A stretch of DNA of 64,000 bases from CAZFGK01 sp964518635. GTDB taxonomy: Bacteria; Zixibacteria; MSB-5A5; GN15; FEB-12. Below, one piece after another: positions 17,587-25,931 of this stretch (position 1 is the first letter of the stretch; every line of letters begins with the position of its first letter). Made by a program: the position numbers and the translations under genes. The stretch lies in contig CAZFGK010000016.1 of the NCBI GenBank assembly GCA_964518635.1, positions 1-64,000 on the forward strand, in the 5' to 3' direction. The notes under the pieces are model-generated. The model saw nothing but the letters and a program-made list of their open reading frames with translations. It had not been told where the DNA came from and searched no databases.

Positions 17587-18240
17587 ATGAAATTAGTTTC
17601 TTTTTCGAAGATGTGCCGCACAGTCATCCTGATTATTTCTCTTACATCTGCTTCAACTTTTGCGGCTACATTTGTGTTGGATTCTTCGAAAAAATCTGAT
17701 TCGGTTTTCTTTCGTTCACAGGCAAAACTTGAATTTATCGAAGGGGTTACTACACAGATAGCCGGGCATTTCGATTTCAATCCTGCGGTACTCAATGATT
17801 CGGCGCGAGGTATTCTTCAGGTAGATCTGCGAACGCTTAGAACAGAGATCTCGACACGTGACGAGCACATGCGGGAGAATCATCTGCATACAGAGAAATT
17901 TCCGTATGCTTATTTCGAGTTGATTGCGATCGATGATCTTCCCATTGCATGGAAGGCAGATACAACCTACACCCTCAAAGCCAGAGGGTATTTCTACATT
18001 CATGGTGTGAAGCGGAAGCTGACCTCCCAGATTTCCGCGATGCAGTCGAGTATGGGGAACCGTCAGGTACTGGCCGTCCGGACCACTTTTTCAGTGAATC
18101 TCGACAGTTTCAAAATTCCGCGCCCGAAAGCACTGTTTCTGAAACTGGCCGAAACGATGAACATTGAGGTTATCTTCAAGGGGTACAGTGGCTTGGAAGC
18201 TATGCCCCTCACACTTCCAGACTGGCCGGAACTCAAGTAA
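17587..18240 (+). CDS. YceI family periplasmic protein
   Basis: YceI proteins are periplasmic lipocalin-like barrels that bind amphiphilic or isoprenoid molecules. An AAAGGA site sits just before ATG 17587. Residues 1-24 form a signal peptide, and the family core is clear (FVLDSSKKSDSVFF, RDEHMRENHLHTEKFPYAYFE, YFYIHGVKRKLTSQIS). The longer frame from 17497 overlaps the cytochrome gene and is not supported. Co-location with two heme-type proteins fits the frequent pairing of YceI with cytochromes. Confidence 0.85.
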   Translation: MKLVSFSKMCRTVILIISLTSASTFAATFVLDSSKKSDSVFFRSQAKLEFIEGVTTQIAGHFDFNPAVLNDSARGILQVDLRTLRTEISTRDEHMRENHLHTEKFPYAYFELIAIDDLPIAWKADTTYTLKARGYFYIHGVKRKLTSQISAMQSSMGNRQVLAVRTTFSVNLDSFKIPRPKALFLKLAETMNIEVIFKGYSGLEAMPLTLPDWPELK

Positions 18241-18312
18241 GTTTTTCAGGTTCAAGCTTGTAGCTTTTCGTCCGAAAGGGTAGATTAGTGCAACTGAAAC
18301 GAAGAGGACGAT

Positions 18313-18786
18313 GTGGATAACCGCACTCTTGAAATCATCTTCCAGCTCGTCGAACAGATCCAGGCAAACAATGGTGCTCTGCCGACTCTCGAAGCATCTC
18401 TCCTCAGTCTCAAGGAACTTGGGTTTGAAGAGGATGAAATTCGTCAGGCACACGTGTGGCTGTCAGACCGACACGCCGGTGCACCCGATCGCTTGTATGA
18501 GGGGATCCCTCGTATCCATGCCCCGCATCGCATTTTGACTCCGGAAGAACGTCTGCAGGTTTCTCCTGAAGCATATGGTCTGTTGCTGACCCTCCTGAAT
18601 CTTGGCGTCGTCGATCCGGAACAGTTTGAATCGTCGCTTGAGAAGGCATTTGTCTATGGCATCCGCCCGGTCAATGTCGATCAGATCAAGTGGATTGCAT
18701 CTGGGGTGGTTTCCGGAGAGTTCAGCTCGGATGATAACGAAGAGCTCAATCAGATTTACCTCGATCCCCCGGGACGAGTCAACTAG
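18313..18786 (+). CDS. DUF494 (Smg-like) protein
   Basis: The 157-residue acidic protein starts at GTG with AGAGGA upstream. It matches DUF494/Smg: an N-terminal helical part (TLEIIFQLVEQI ... LGFEEDEIRQAHVWL) and a C-terminal LTPEERLQVSPEAYGLLLTLLNLGVVD followed by IKWIASGVV. No biochemical function is established for the family. It precedes coaBC by 60 bases and may share its transcript. Confidence 0.8.
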   Translation: MDNRTLEIIFQLVEQIQANNGALPTLEASLLSLKELGFEEDEIRQAHVWLSDRHAGAPDRLYEGIPRIHAPHRILTPEERLQVSPEAYGLLLTLLNLGVVDPEQFESSLEKAFVYGIRPVNVDQIKWIASGVVSGEFSSDDNEELNQIYLDPPGRVN

Positions 18787-18845
18787 ACAAGGCTGAGCAG
18801 GTCGGGATGAGTTTCCACTCATCTCGGCAACTCACAGGTCATCAG

Positions 18846-20060
18846 ATGTCACTTACTAACACAAAAATCTTGATCGGCGTCAGCGGCGGCATCGCTGCCT
18901 ATAAGATTCCGAACCTTGTTCGTCTGCTTCGCAAAGCCGGAGCCGAGGTGCAGGTGATGATGACCGACTCAGCGCGTGAATTTGTCACGCCACTCACCTT
19001 CGAAGCGGTCTCGCAGCGTCCGGTCTACACCTCGCTTTGGCAAGGGGGATCCGGTATGATCGCGACTCGTCATATTGATCTGGCTACCTGGCCCGATCTG
19101 GTTCTCGTTGCTCCTGCTACGGCAAATCTTCTTGCGAAACTAGCATGGGGACTCGCTGATGATTTCGTTACGACGGTTCTCTCCGCAACACCAAAGCCGA
19201 TATTGCTCTCACCTGCGATGAATCCGGAGATGTGGGAGAATCGTGCGACACAGGAGAATCTGGTTCGCCTCAAACATCTCGGTTACGAGATTATCGATCC
19301 GGATGAGGGCTCGATGGCCTGCGAAACCGTCGGTGTTGGTCGCATGCCCGAGCCGGAAGCACTCTTCTCCGTGATCGAAAAATATCTGGAAGAAGAGTCC
19401 GAGCTTCGTGAGAAATTGTCTGGACGAAAAGTGATAGTCACGGCCGGGCCCACACGGGAAGCAATCGATCCGGTTCGCTATCTCTCGAATCGAAGTTCCG
19501 GCAAGATGGGATATGCCATCGCTCGCGCTGCCGTACGAGCCGGAGCCGAAACCACTCTCATCAGTGGACCGGTCTCGCTTGATCCGGTACGGGGTGCGTC
19601 GATGCAGTACATCGAAACCACCGATTCACTCTGCCGGGAAGTGCTCTCCCATTTTGCTGATGCAGATTGTCTGATCATGGCGGCAGCGCCGGCTGATTTT
19701 ACTCCCACAACAATTTCGAAAACGAAAATCAAGAAGCACGCGGGGAGTCTTCCCGATCTGCCGCTCTCTCCGACCGTCGACATTCTTGCCAAAGTGTCGA
19801 AGACTCGCAAAGCACATCAGCGGGTGGTTGGTTTTGCCCTTGAAACTGATCACGCTCTCGCCAATGCCAAAACAAAGCTGACTGAAAAGATACTCGACCT
19901 GATTGTTCTCAATTCCTTATCCGATCCCGGTGCCGGATTTGAACATGATACCAATAAGCTCACGCTTATCCACAAAGGTGGGAATTCGGAGGACTGGCCG
20001 CTCATGTCGAAGCGGGAAGCGGCGATCCGCCTGATTCGAACTGTCGCGAATCTTTTCTAG
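18846..20060 (+). CDS. coaBC: Bifunctional phosphopantothenoylcysteine decarboxylase/synthetase
   Basis: CoaBC makes 4'-phosphopantetheine for coenzyme A. The N-terminal FMN-dependent decarboxylase has GVSGGIAAYK, the active-site His in ATRHIDLA, SPAMNPEMWENRA and the substrate clamp GSMACETVGVGRMPEP. The C-terminal synthetase has VTAGPTREAIDPVRYLSNRSSG and AAAPADFTP, with the basic KIKKH segment. The ATG at 18846 starts a few residues before the core, as is normal; the in-frame ATG at 18807 adds 13 residues without similarity. Confidence 0.93.
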   Translation: MSLTNTKILIGVSGGIAAYKIPNLVRLLRKAGAEVQVMMTDSAREFVTPLTFEAVSQRPVYTSLWQGGSGMIATRHIDLATWPDLVLVAPATANLLAKLAWGLADDFVTTVLSATPKPILLSPAMNPEMWENRATQENLVRLKHLGYEIIDPDEGSMACETVGVGRMPEPEALFSVIEKYLEEESELREKLSGRKVIVTAGPTREAIDPVRYLSNRSSGKMGYAIARAAVRAGAETTLISGPVSLDPVRGASMQYIETTDSLCREVLSHFADADCLIMAAAPADFTPTTISKTKIKKHAGSLPDLPLSPTVDILAKVSKTRKAHQRVVGFALETDHALANAKTKLTEKILDLIVLNSLSDPGAGFEHDTNKLTLIHKGGNSEDWPLMSKREAAIRLIRTVANLF

Positions 20061-20120
20061 TCACATTCTGTCCACATCACCCTGTGGGCAACAAAGTGCG
20101 CTAATAGTTTTTTCGAAAAT

Positions 20121-20960
20121 GTGATGGCGAATTCGCCAAAGGGCTTTACGCTTACGATCTTGCCGCCTACGTTCACCATCGACATGGGAAAGAACGAACA
20201 CAAACATCACGCATCAAATGAGCTTTCAAATCGTGGAAGTGATATTACCCTTACTCGTGAGTTGCTCCAGCATGCCATTGAGGCGGAGCGATCACTCGGA
20301 ACTGACTCGATCATTCTGAATCGAACTACGAAAGTTGACATTCCCAAAGTACAGATCAGCAGTAGTCTTGCCGAAGCAGAAATTCTATATCCCAGTCTGG
20401 AAGCGCATCGAGAGGCAATTTGTAATTGCCAGAAATGTCCTCTGGGCGCGACGCGTAACAAGTTTGTGTATGGGGTTGGTCATCCGAAGGCGCGTGTCCT
20501 GTTTATCGGTGAAGGGCCGGGGGCAGATGAAGACCGTATCGGTGAACCATTCGTCGGTCGGGCCGGACAACTCCTCGACAAGATTCTCATCTCTATCGAG
20601 CTGAATCGTGAGATCGCCTATATCGCGAATGTGGTCAAGTGCCGTCCCCCGGGCAATCGGGTCCCATCGCCGGAAGAGATGACCGCCTGTCGTCCGTATC
20701 TGAATGAACAGATTCGCCTGATCAAACCTGATCTGATCTGTTGTTTGGGGCGGACTGCCTCACTTGCCATGCTGCCGCATACAAAGGAGTTTTCACTCCT
20801 GAAAATTCGCCAGCAATGGCATGATGTGATGGGGATCCCGACGATTGTCACCTATCATCCAGCAGCGTTGCTGCGTGACCCGAAATATAAACGGGACTGC
20901 TGGGAGGATATGAAACTTCTCAAGGCCCGATATGACCTTCTTCCGAAGAGAGTTGGATAG
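20121..20960 (+). CDS. Uracil-DNA glycosylase, family 4 (iron-sulfur)
   Basis: Family 4 UDGs remove uracil from DNA and hold a structural 4Fe-4S cluster. The four ligands are visible: C103-x2-C106 (CQKC) and the pair separated by 15 residues in KCRPPGNR...TACRPY. Active-site motifs are GEGPGADEDRIGEPFVGRAG and the C-terminal YHPAALLR. The ~100 residues before the first cysteine are a variable extension. Start choice is uncertain: GTG 20121, ATG 20124 or ATG 20184, none with a strong ribosome site. Confidence 0.88.
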   Translation: MMANSPKGFTLTILPPTFTIDMGKNEHKHHASNELSNRGSDITLTRELLQHAIEAERSLGTDSIILNRTTKVDIPKVQISSSLAEAEILYPSLEAHREAICNCQKCPLGATRNKFVYGVGHPKARVLFIGEGPGADEDRIGEPFVGRAGQLLDKILISIELNREIAYIANVVKCRPPGNRVPSPEEMTACRPYLNEQIRLIKPDLICCLGRTASLAMLPHTKEFSLLKIRQQWHDVMGIPTIVTYHPAALLRDPKYKRDCWEDMKLLKARYDLLPKRVG

Positions 20961-21008
20961 CATGAGGGAGGTTGCAATTGGACAGAATATTAGTTACCTA
21001 TTTGACTT

Positions 21009-22436
21009 ATGTCAGATGTTCAAAGAAAGAAAGGTTCACTTGAGCCGCCGCACTCGATTGATGCTGAGATAGCAGTCTTAGGTTCGATCATGAAGGACCC
21101 GGAAGCCATGAACCGGGTAGTAGAAGTGATCGATAGCGAAGTCCACTTTTACAGTTTAAGACATCGTAAAATATTCGCGGCAATTCTAGAGCTATACAAA
21201 TTATCCTTGCCATTCGACCTCTCAATGGTAAGTGAAAAGCTGCTATCTACCGGCAATTTGGATTCGATTGGAGGTCGGTCTACTCTAGTCGAAATCGTCG
21301 AAATGGTTGGAGCTACGGCGCACGCAAGGCATTTTGCAGATATTGTTCTAGAAAGGTCACTGCTTAGGCAGCTAGTTCAAGCGTCTTCAGAAGTTTCCGA
21401 AAACTGTTACAGATCAGGCGTGTCCGCAGACGAGCTGTTAGATCAGGCAGAATCTGTCATTTTTCAACTTTCAGAGTACAAGTTAAGAAAAGGTTTCGTA
21501 TCGATAGACAAGCCTGTTGAGACAATTTTTACTAGAATTCAGTCTGACCCTGATGATCCCATTTTTCATGATATCGTAAAGACGGGGTATTCTAGGCTAG
21601 ATGAATTGATAGAGGGTCTTCACAAAGGTGATCTTGTGATTATAGCAGGAAGACCAGCAATGGGAAAAACTGCACTAGCAATGAACATTGCAGAAAACAT
21701 AGCACTCGGTAGTAAGCTTCCCGTTGGCATATTTTCCCTAGAAATGTCAAAGGAGCAGTTAGTTACCAGAATGTTGTGCGGACAGGCCAGAGTAAACGCG
21801 AAAAAAATTAGAAGGGGACACCTTAGCAACGTAGAGGTCGATGCCCTTACAAGAGCTGGTGGCCCTTTGGCACTCGCTCCGATATATATTGACGATTCAT
21901 CGACACTTACTTCACTAGAGTTGAAAGCAAAGGCACGTAGACTAAAGCAACAAGTTCCCACCCTAAGCGCAATCATTGTTGATTATTTGCAATTAATGAC
22001 TGCATCGGGAGGGTTTGAAAATAGACAACAAGAAGTTGCCCTAATTACTAGAAGCATGAAATCAATTGCTAAGGATCTTAACATACCCGTGATAGCAATT
22101 TCACAACTTTCTAGAATGGTCGAACAGAGAGGTAAGGATCGAGTCCCGCAATTGTCCGATTTGCGAGAGTCAGGAGCAATTGAACAAGATGCTGACATAG
22201 TTATGTTCGTTTATCGGGAAGAATACTACCTCAACCAAACAGAACGAAATGATCCCGACAATTACGCAAAGCTTGGTAAGGCTGAAGTGATTGTTGCGAA
22301 GCAAAGAAACGGTCCGACTGGGTCCGCTCATCTAGTATTTCTGAAAGAATATACTAGGTTTGAGAATCTTTCAGTCGAGAGTGAAATTGATGCACGAGAA
22401 GACAGAATTAAACAATCTGGCTACTCTCCTCTGTAA
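21009..22436 (+). CDS. dnaB: Replicative DNA helicase DnaB
   Basis: DnaB is the hexameric 5'-3' helicase of the replication fork. The N-terminal domain begins with PPHSIDAEIAVLGSIMKD. The RecA-like motor has Walker A GRPAMGKTALAMN at 214-226, Walker B IIVDYLQLM, and the SQLSRMVEQR...LRESGAIEQDADIVMFVYREE block. The length, 475 residues, is normal and no intein is present. A GAGGGAGG site lies upstream. Codon use is odd: by my count 23 of 32 Arg codons are AGA or AGG, and CTA/TTA leucines are common, unlike radA next door. This suggests acquisition from a different genome background. Confidence 0.95.
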   Translation: MSDVQRKKGSLEPPHSIDAEIAVLGSIMKDPEAMNRVVEVIDSEVHFYSLRHRKIFAAILELYKLSLPFDLSMVSEKLLSTGNLDSIGGRSTLVEIVEMVGATAHARHFADIVLERSLLRQLVQASSEVSENCYRSGVSADELLDQAESVIFQLSEYKLRKGFVSIDKPVETIFTRIQSDPDDPIFHDIVKTGYSRLDELIEGLHKGDLVIIAGRPAMGKTALAMNIAENIALGSKLPVGIFSLEMSKEQLVTRMLCGQARVNAKKIRRGHLSNVEVDALTRAGGPLALAPIYIDDSSTLTSLELKAKARRLKQQVPTLSAIIVDYLQLMTASGGFENRQQEVALITRSMKSIAKDLNIPVIAISQLSRMVEQRGKDRVPQLSDLRESGAIEQDADIVMFVYREEYYLNQTERNDPDNYAKLGKAEVIVAKQRNGPTGSAHLVFLKEYTRFENLSVESEIDAREDRIKQSGYSPL

Positions 22437-22483
22437 TAGAATTTAATCGTGATAAAATACGAAGCATAGGATAGGCTTCCCTC

Positions 22484-23845
22484 ATGGCGATGATCAAGGC
22501 AGCACAAAAGACACTCTATGTCTGTGCACAGTGTGGGGCAGGACATCAGAAATGGCAGGGGCAATGCCGGGAATGTGGTGCCTGGAATTCTCTCGCCGAA
22601 GAACGTCTGAGCAGCTCCAAGAAAAAGCACGCCAGCAACGCCCCGGAATCAGTTTCACTCGCATCGATCAAACCAAGCCAATTGTCCGGTCTCTTGAGCG
22701 GGATTGCTGAGTTTGATCGTGTGCTTGGCGGCGGTCTGGTTCGCGGCATGAGTGTGCTTCTCTCCGGTGATCCGGGGATCGGCAAATCGACGCTCTTGTT
22801 GCAGGCAGCCGCTAGTTATGCCGCCCTCGGAGCGAGAGTCCTCTATGTCGCCGGGGAAGAATCACTCGATCAGATCAAACTTCGCGCCACACGACTCGGT
22901 CTGAAAGATTCATCGCTGGAAGTTGTGTCATCGACCGTGGTCGATGAACTCGCCGCTTTGCTTTCATCCAAGCCGTTTGATGTGCTCTTGGTCGATTCAG
23001 TGCAGACTCTTTCGAGTCCGCTCTTTGATTCACCTCCCGGAACTGTCGCGCAGGTGCGTGAGTCGGCATACCAACTTACGTTGATCGCCAAAAGTTCGGG
23101 GACAAGTGTGATCATGATCGGTCATGTGACCAAAGAGGGGCTGGTCGCTGGTCCCAAAGTGCTTGAACATATTGTCGATACGGTGCTGACCTTTGAAGGG
23201 GATCAGACCCATCTGCATCGCATTTTGCGCGCGACAAAAAACAGATTCGGCAGCACCAGTGAAATCGGCGTTTTTCGCATGACCGCACGAGGGCTCGAAG
23301 AGGTCGCGAATCCGTCGGCAGTCTTTCTTGGTCAACATGAGAAACCAACCCCCGGCTCGGCAGTGACCGCAATCTGCGAGGGAACCCGCACGATTCTCGT
23401 CGAAGTGCAGGCCCTTGTCACATCGGCTGCCTACGGCAGCCCGCAACGTGTCGCCAGTGGAATCGATCAGCGGAAATTGAGTTTGCTGCTGGCGATTCTC
23501 GAAAAGCGGGAAGGGTACCCACTCTCGCAGCAGGACGTATTTGTTTCTGTGACAGGTGGGCTTCGTCTGGTCGAACCAGCAGCAGATGCCGCCTTTGCGA
23601 CGGCGATTATCTCTTCACTCACCAATCGACCGGTTGCCTCGCGGATGGTGGTGGTTGGAGAACTTGGACTCAGCGGAGAGATGCGTCCGGTCAGTCAGCT
23701 TGAACAGCGCATCAGTGAAGCAGCCCGTCTCGGCTTTACATCACTCGCCGTTCCGAAGCAATCGATGGAGAAAAGTGGGAATTCGACCGGCTCAGTGCAT
23801 CAGGTCGCCGATGTTGCCGGACTGATGCAAATTGTCTTCGATTGA
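22484..23845 (+). CDS. radA: DNA repair protein RadA
   Basis: RadA (Sms) is a hexameric helicase-like protein that promotes branch migration in recombination repair. The N-terminal zinc finger is CAQCG...CRECG, Walker A is GDPGIGKST starting at residue 95, the RadA-specific KNRFG motif is present, and the C-terminal half is the Lon-protease-like domain without protease function. A possible extended -10 (TGATAAAAT, 22450-22458) lies just upstream. Confidence 0.95.
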   Translation: MAMIKAAQKTLYVCAQCGAGHQKWQGQCRECGAWNSLAEERLSSSKKKHASNAPESVSLASIKPSQLSGLLSGIAEFDRVLGGGLVRGMSVLLSGDPGIGKSTLLLQAAASYAALGARVLYVAGEESLDQIKLRATRLGLKDSSLEVVSSTVVDELAALLSSKPFDVLLVDSVQTLSSPLFDSPPGTVAQVRESAYQLTLIAKSSGTSVIMIGHVTKEGLVAGPKVLEHIVDTVLTFEGDQTHLHRILRATKNRFGSTSEIGVFRMTARGLEEVANPSAVFLGQHEKPTPGSAVTAICEGTRTILVEVQALVTSAAYGSPQRVASGIDQRKLSLLLAILEKREGYPLSQQDVFVSVTGGLRLVEPAADAAFATAIISSLTNRPVASRMVVVGELGLSGEMRPVSQLEQRISEAARLGFTSLAVPKQSMEKSGNSTGSVHQVADVAGLMQIVFD

Positions 23846-23916
23846 CTCAACTGATTTCAACTTGCTGCTGACTTCTGGCTGACAATCTCTCTTGTAACAA
23901 CTATTCTCTCCGGCTC

Positions 23917-25062
23917 ATGTCCTCAAACAACACTGCACTCTACACGCAATTCTCATCCGACGGGCTTGCTCGTCGTGGTCGTCTCAACACCGATCACGGT
24001 ACCGTCGAGACTCCGGCATTCATGCCCGTAGGGACATCAAGTGCGGTGAAAGCTCTTACGATGGAAGATATTGAGCATGCCGGTGCCGAGATGATTCTTG
24101 GTAATACCTATCATCTCTATCTGCGCCCTGGACATGAACTGATTCGTCGCCTGGGTGGGCTTGCGGCATTCAATGCCTGGAAGAAACCGACTCTGACTGA
24201 TTCTGGTGGCTTTCAGATTTTTTCACTCCGTGATCTTTCTGTACTCGATGACAACGGGGTCGAATTCAAGTCTCATCTGGATGGATCGAAACATCGCTTT
24301 ACCCCTGAGAAAGTGATGGAGATTGAACAGGCAATCGGGGCAGATATTATCATGGTGCTCGATCAGTGTGCCCCCTATCCCTGTAGCCATGAAGAAGCGG
24401 CAACGGCAGTAACTCGCACCACAGCATGGGCAAAGCGAGCAAAAATCTATCTCGCGGAACATCCCGAAGATTCCAAGTGGCGACAATTCCTCTTCGGCAT
24501 CGTGCAGGGATCAGTGAATGCAGAGTTGCGTGTGCAATCGGCAAAAGAGCTAGTCGATCTGGATTTTCCCGGCTACGCAGTTGGTGGCTTATCGGTAGGC
24601 GAGCCGAAGCCACTCATGGAAGAGATGCTTGCGGCGACGATGCCACAGCTACCGACTGATCGTCCGCGTTATCTGATGGGGGTTGGATATCCTGAGGATA
24701 TTCTGATGGCGGTGTCGTATGGAATCGACATGTTCGATTGTGTCCTTCCGACCCGAAATGCCCGCACCGGCGCGGTCTTCACTTCCCGCGGGCCACTAGT
24801 CTATCGGAATGCCGAGTATGCCGATGATCCTCGTCCACTTGATGAAGCATGCAATTGCCCTTGTTGCAAACGGTATAGCCGGGCATACCTGAGGCATCTG
24901 TACAATCAATCGGAAATTACTGCGATGGTCTTGTCGTCAGTTCACAATACTTTCTTTTTTCAGCATCTCATGCAGGGGATTCGCAAGGCAATCGAAGAGA
25001 AACGCTTCGATGCATTCAGAAAATCATTCTTGTCGGTCTATCAACAGGGGCAAATTCGATAG
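23917..25062 (+). CDS. tgt: tRNA-guanine transglycosylase
   Basis: Tgt swaps guanine 34 for preQ1 in tRNAs with GUN anticodons, on the way to queuosine. DSGGFQIFSL holds the general-base Asp, FDCVLPTRNARTG holds the nucleophilic Asp region, and CNCPCCKR...HLYNQSE provides the zinc ligands. The 381-residue length is standard for the bacterial enzyme. No queA or preQ1 synthesis gene is nearby. It converges with a minus-strand gene only 3 bases away. Confidence 0.95.
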   Translation: MSSNNTALYTQFSSDGLARRGRLNTDHGTVETPAFMPVGTSSAVKALTMEDIEHAGAEMILGNTYHLYLRPGHELIRRLGGLAAFNAWKKPTLTDSGGFQIFSLRDLSVLDDNGVEFKSHLDGSKHRFTPEKVMEIEQAIGADIIMVLDQCAPYPCSHEEAATAVTRTTAWAKRAKIYLAEHPEDSKWRQFLFGIVQGSVNAELRVQSAKELVDLDFPGYAVGGLSVGEPKPLMEEMLAATMPQLPTDRPRYLMGVGYPEDILMAVSYGIDMFDCVLPTRNARTGAVFTSRGPLVYRNAEYADDPRPLDEACNCPCCKRYSRAYLRHLYNQSEITAMVLSSVHNTFFFQHLMQGIRKAIEEKRFDAFRKSFLSVYQQGQIR

Positions 25063-25065
25063 CAG

Positions 25066-25680
25066 TTACTTGATCTTGAACAGGTAGCCGAAGGTCAGCG
25101 AAATTGAGCTGGTCTTGATCTTCTCTTTTCCGATTGCATACTCTGTCCCCAGCCCGTTGCTTCGTTCAACCAGACTTGGGTAAGTCTCCGTAATCCGTAC
25201 TTCTATCGAATATCTTCGCATATAGCGAGCACCAAAAAAAAGACGATAGCCGAAAGTCGGCTTGAAACTGAGCTGATCAATATCAGACGTACGAGACAGT
25301 GAATCACGAGTCGATTGATTCGGAGTGAAGCTATTAAACGTGTAGAGCGGTCCTGCTCCGAAAAAGCCGGTCAGTTCTCGTGTCCCGCGGTAATACATGG
25401 CTTCCGCTGAGATCGTATAAGTTTGAAGCGGCCCCTGTGGATGGAGCGTACTCGAAATACTGCCGTCTTTGTACTCGGCACCAAACCGAATGATCAACGG
25501 ATGAACGGTGAGCATCTCGTAACGAAGTGCCATCTCCGGCGCGGCTTTAAGAATTTCACTGGGGCTATGCAGACCGATGGAGAACTGCATATTTACGGCA
25601 TTGGCAGTATCCTGCTCCAGCGGATTCAAAGGAGCAAGAGGGGCACACATCCAAAGTGAGAAGAGCGTAGTAAGTAGCAT
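25066..25680 (-). CDS. Putative outer-membrane protein
   Basis: Starting at the ATG whose complement is 25678-25680, the protein begins with a short signal-like stretch (MLLTTLFSLWMCAPLAPL). The mature part alternates hydrophobic and polar residues like a beta barrel (LRYEMLTVHPLIIRFGAEY, FGYRLFFGARYMRRYSIEVRITE) and ends SISLTFGYLFKIK. A frame extension to 25770 adds 30 residues without signal character. No specific family recognised; a small outer-membrane barrel is the best reading. Confidence 0.5.
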   Translation of the reverse strand: MLLTTLFSLWMCAPLAPLNPLEQDTANAVNMQFSIGLHSPSEILKAAPEMALRYEMLTVHPLIIRFGAEYKDGSISSTLHPQGPLQTYTISAEAMYYRGTRELTGFFGAGPLYTFNSFTPNQSTRDSLSRTSDIDQLSFKPTFGYRLFFGARYMRRYSIEVRITETYPSLVERSNGLGTEYAIGKEKIKTSSISLTFGYLFKIK

Positions 25681-25883
25681 GACCGATTTGAAATATAACG
25701 AATATCCCCCCGCTTGCTGTTTACTTTCTTTTTGAAGCGAATCATGCGCTGAGAAAATCCGAAAGCTCAACTCTAGTTCATTTTCGCCGCTGATATTCGG
25801 GCGTTGACCCTCTATTTGAGTAGCTCTATATTCGGGGCTTCCCTTTACGGGCTGACGGCTTCAGGTTGTCGGTCTCTTCAAGT

Positions 25884-25901
25884 GGCATCTGATGGGATGC
25901 C
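25884..25901. promoter_or_regulatory. Short inverted repeat in the aldehyde dehydrogenase leader
   Basis: GGCATC (25884-25889) and GATGCC (25896-25901) form a perfect 6-base dyad 30 bases before the start codon. It could be an operator half-site pair or an RNA hairpin. The intervening gap between the two divergent genes also holds a strong AAGGAG site at 25919-25924 that decides the downstream GTG start. Confidence 0.35.
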
Positions 25902-25931
25902 AGTAATGTGATACATAACAAGGAGTTAGCT

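Noticed and set aside
20068..20093. Two DnaA-box-like sequences (CTGTCCACA and inverted TTGCCCACA)
   Set aside because: Each differs from TTATCCACA at two positions, there is no AT-rich unwinding region and no dnaA or dnaN nearby, so an origin is not supported.
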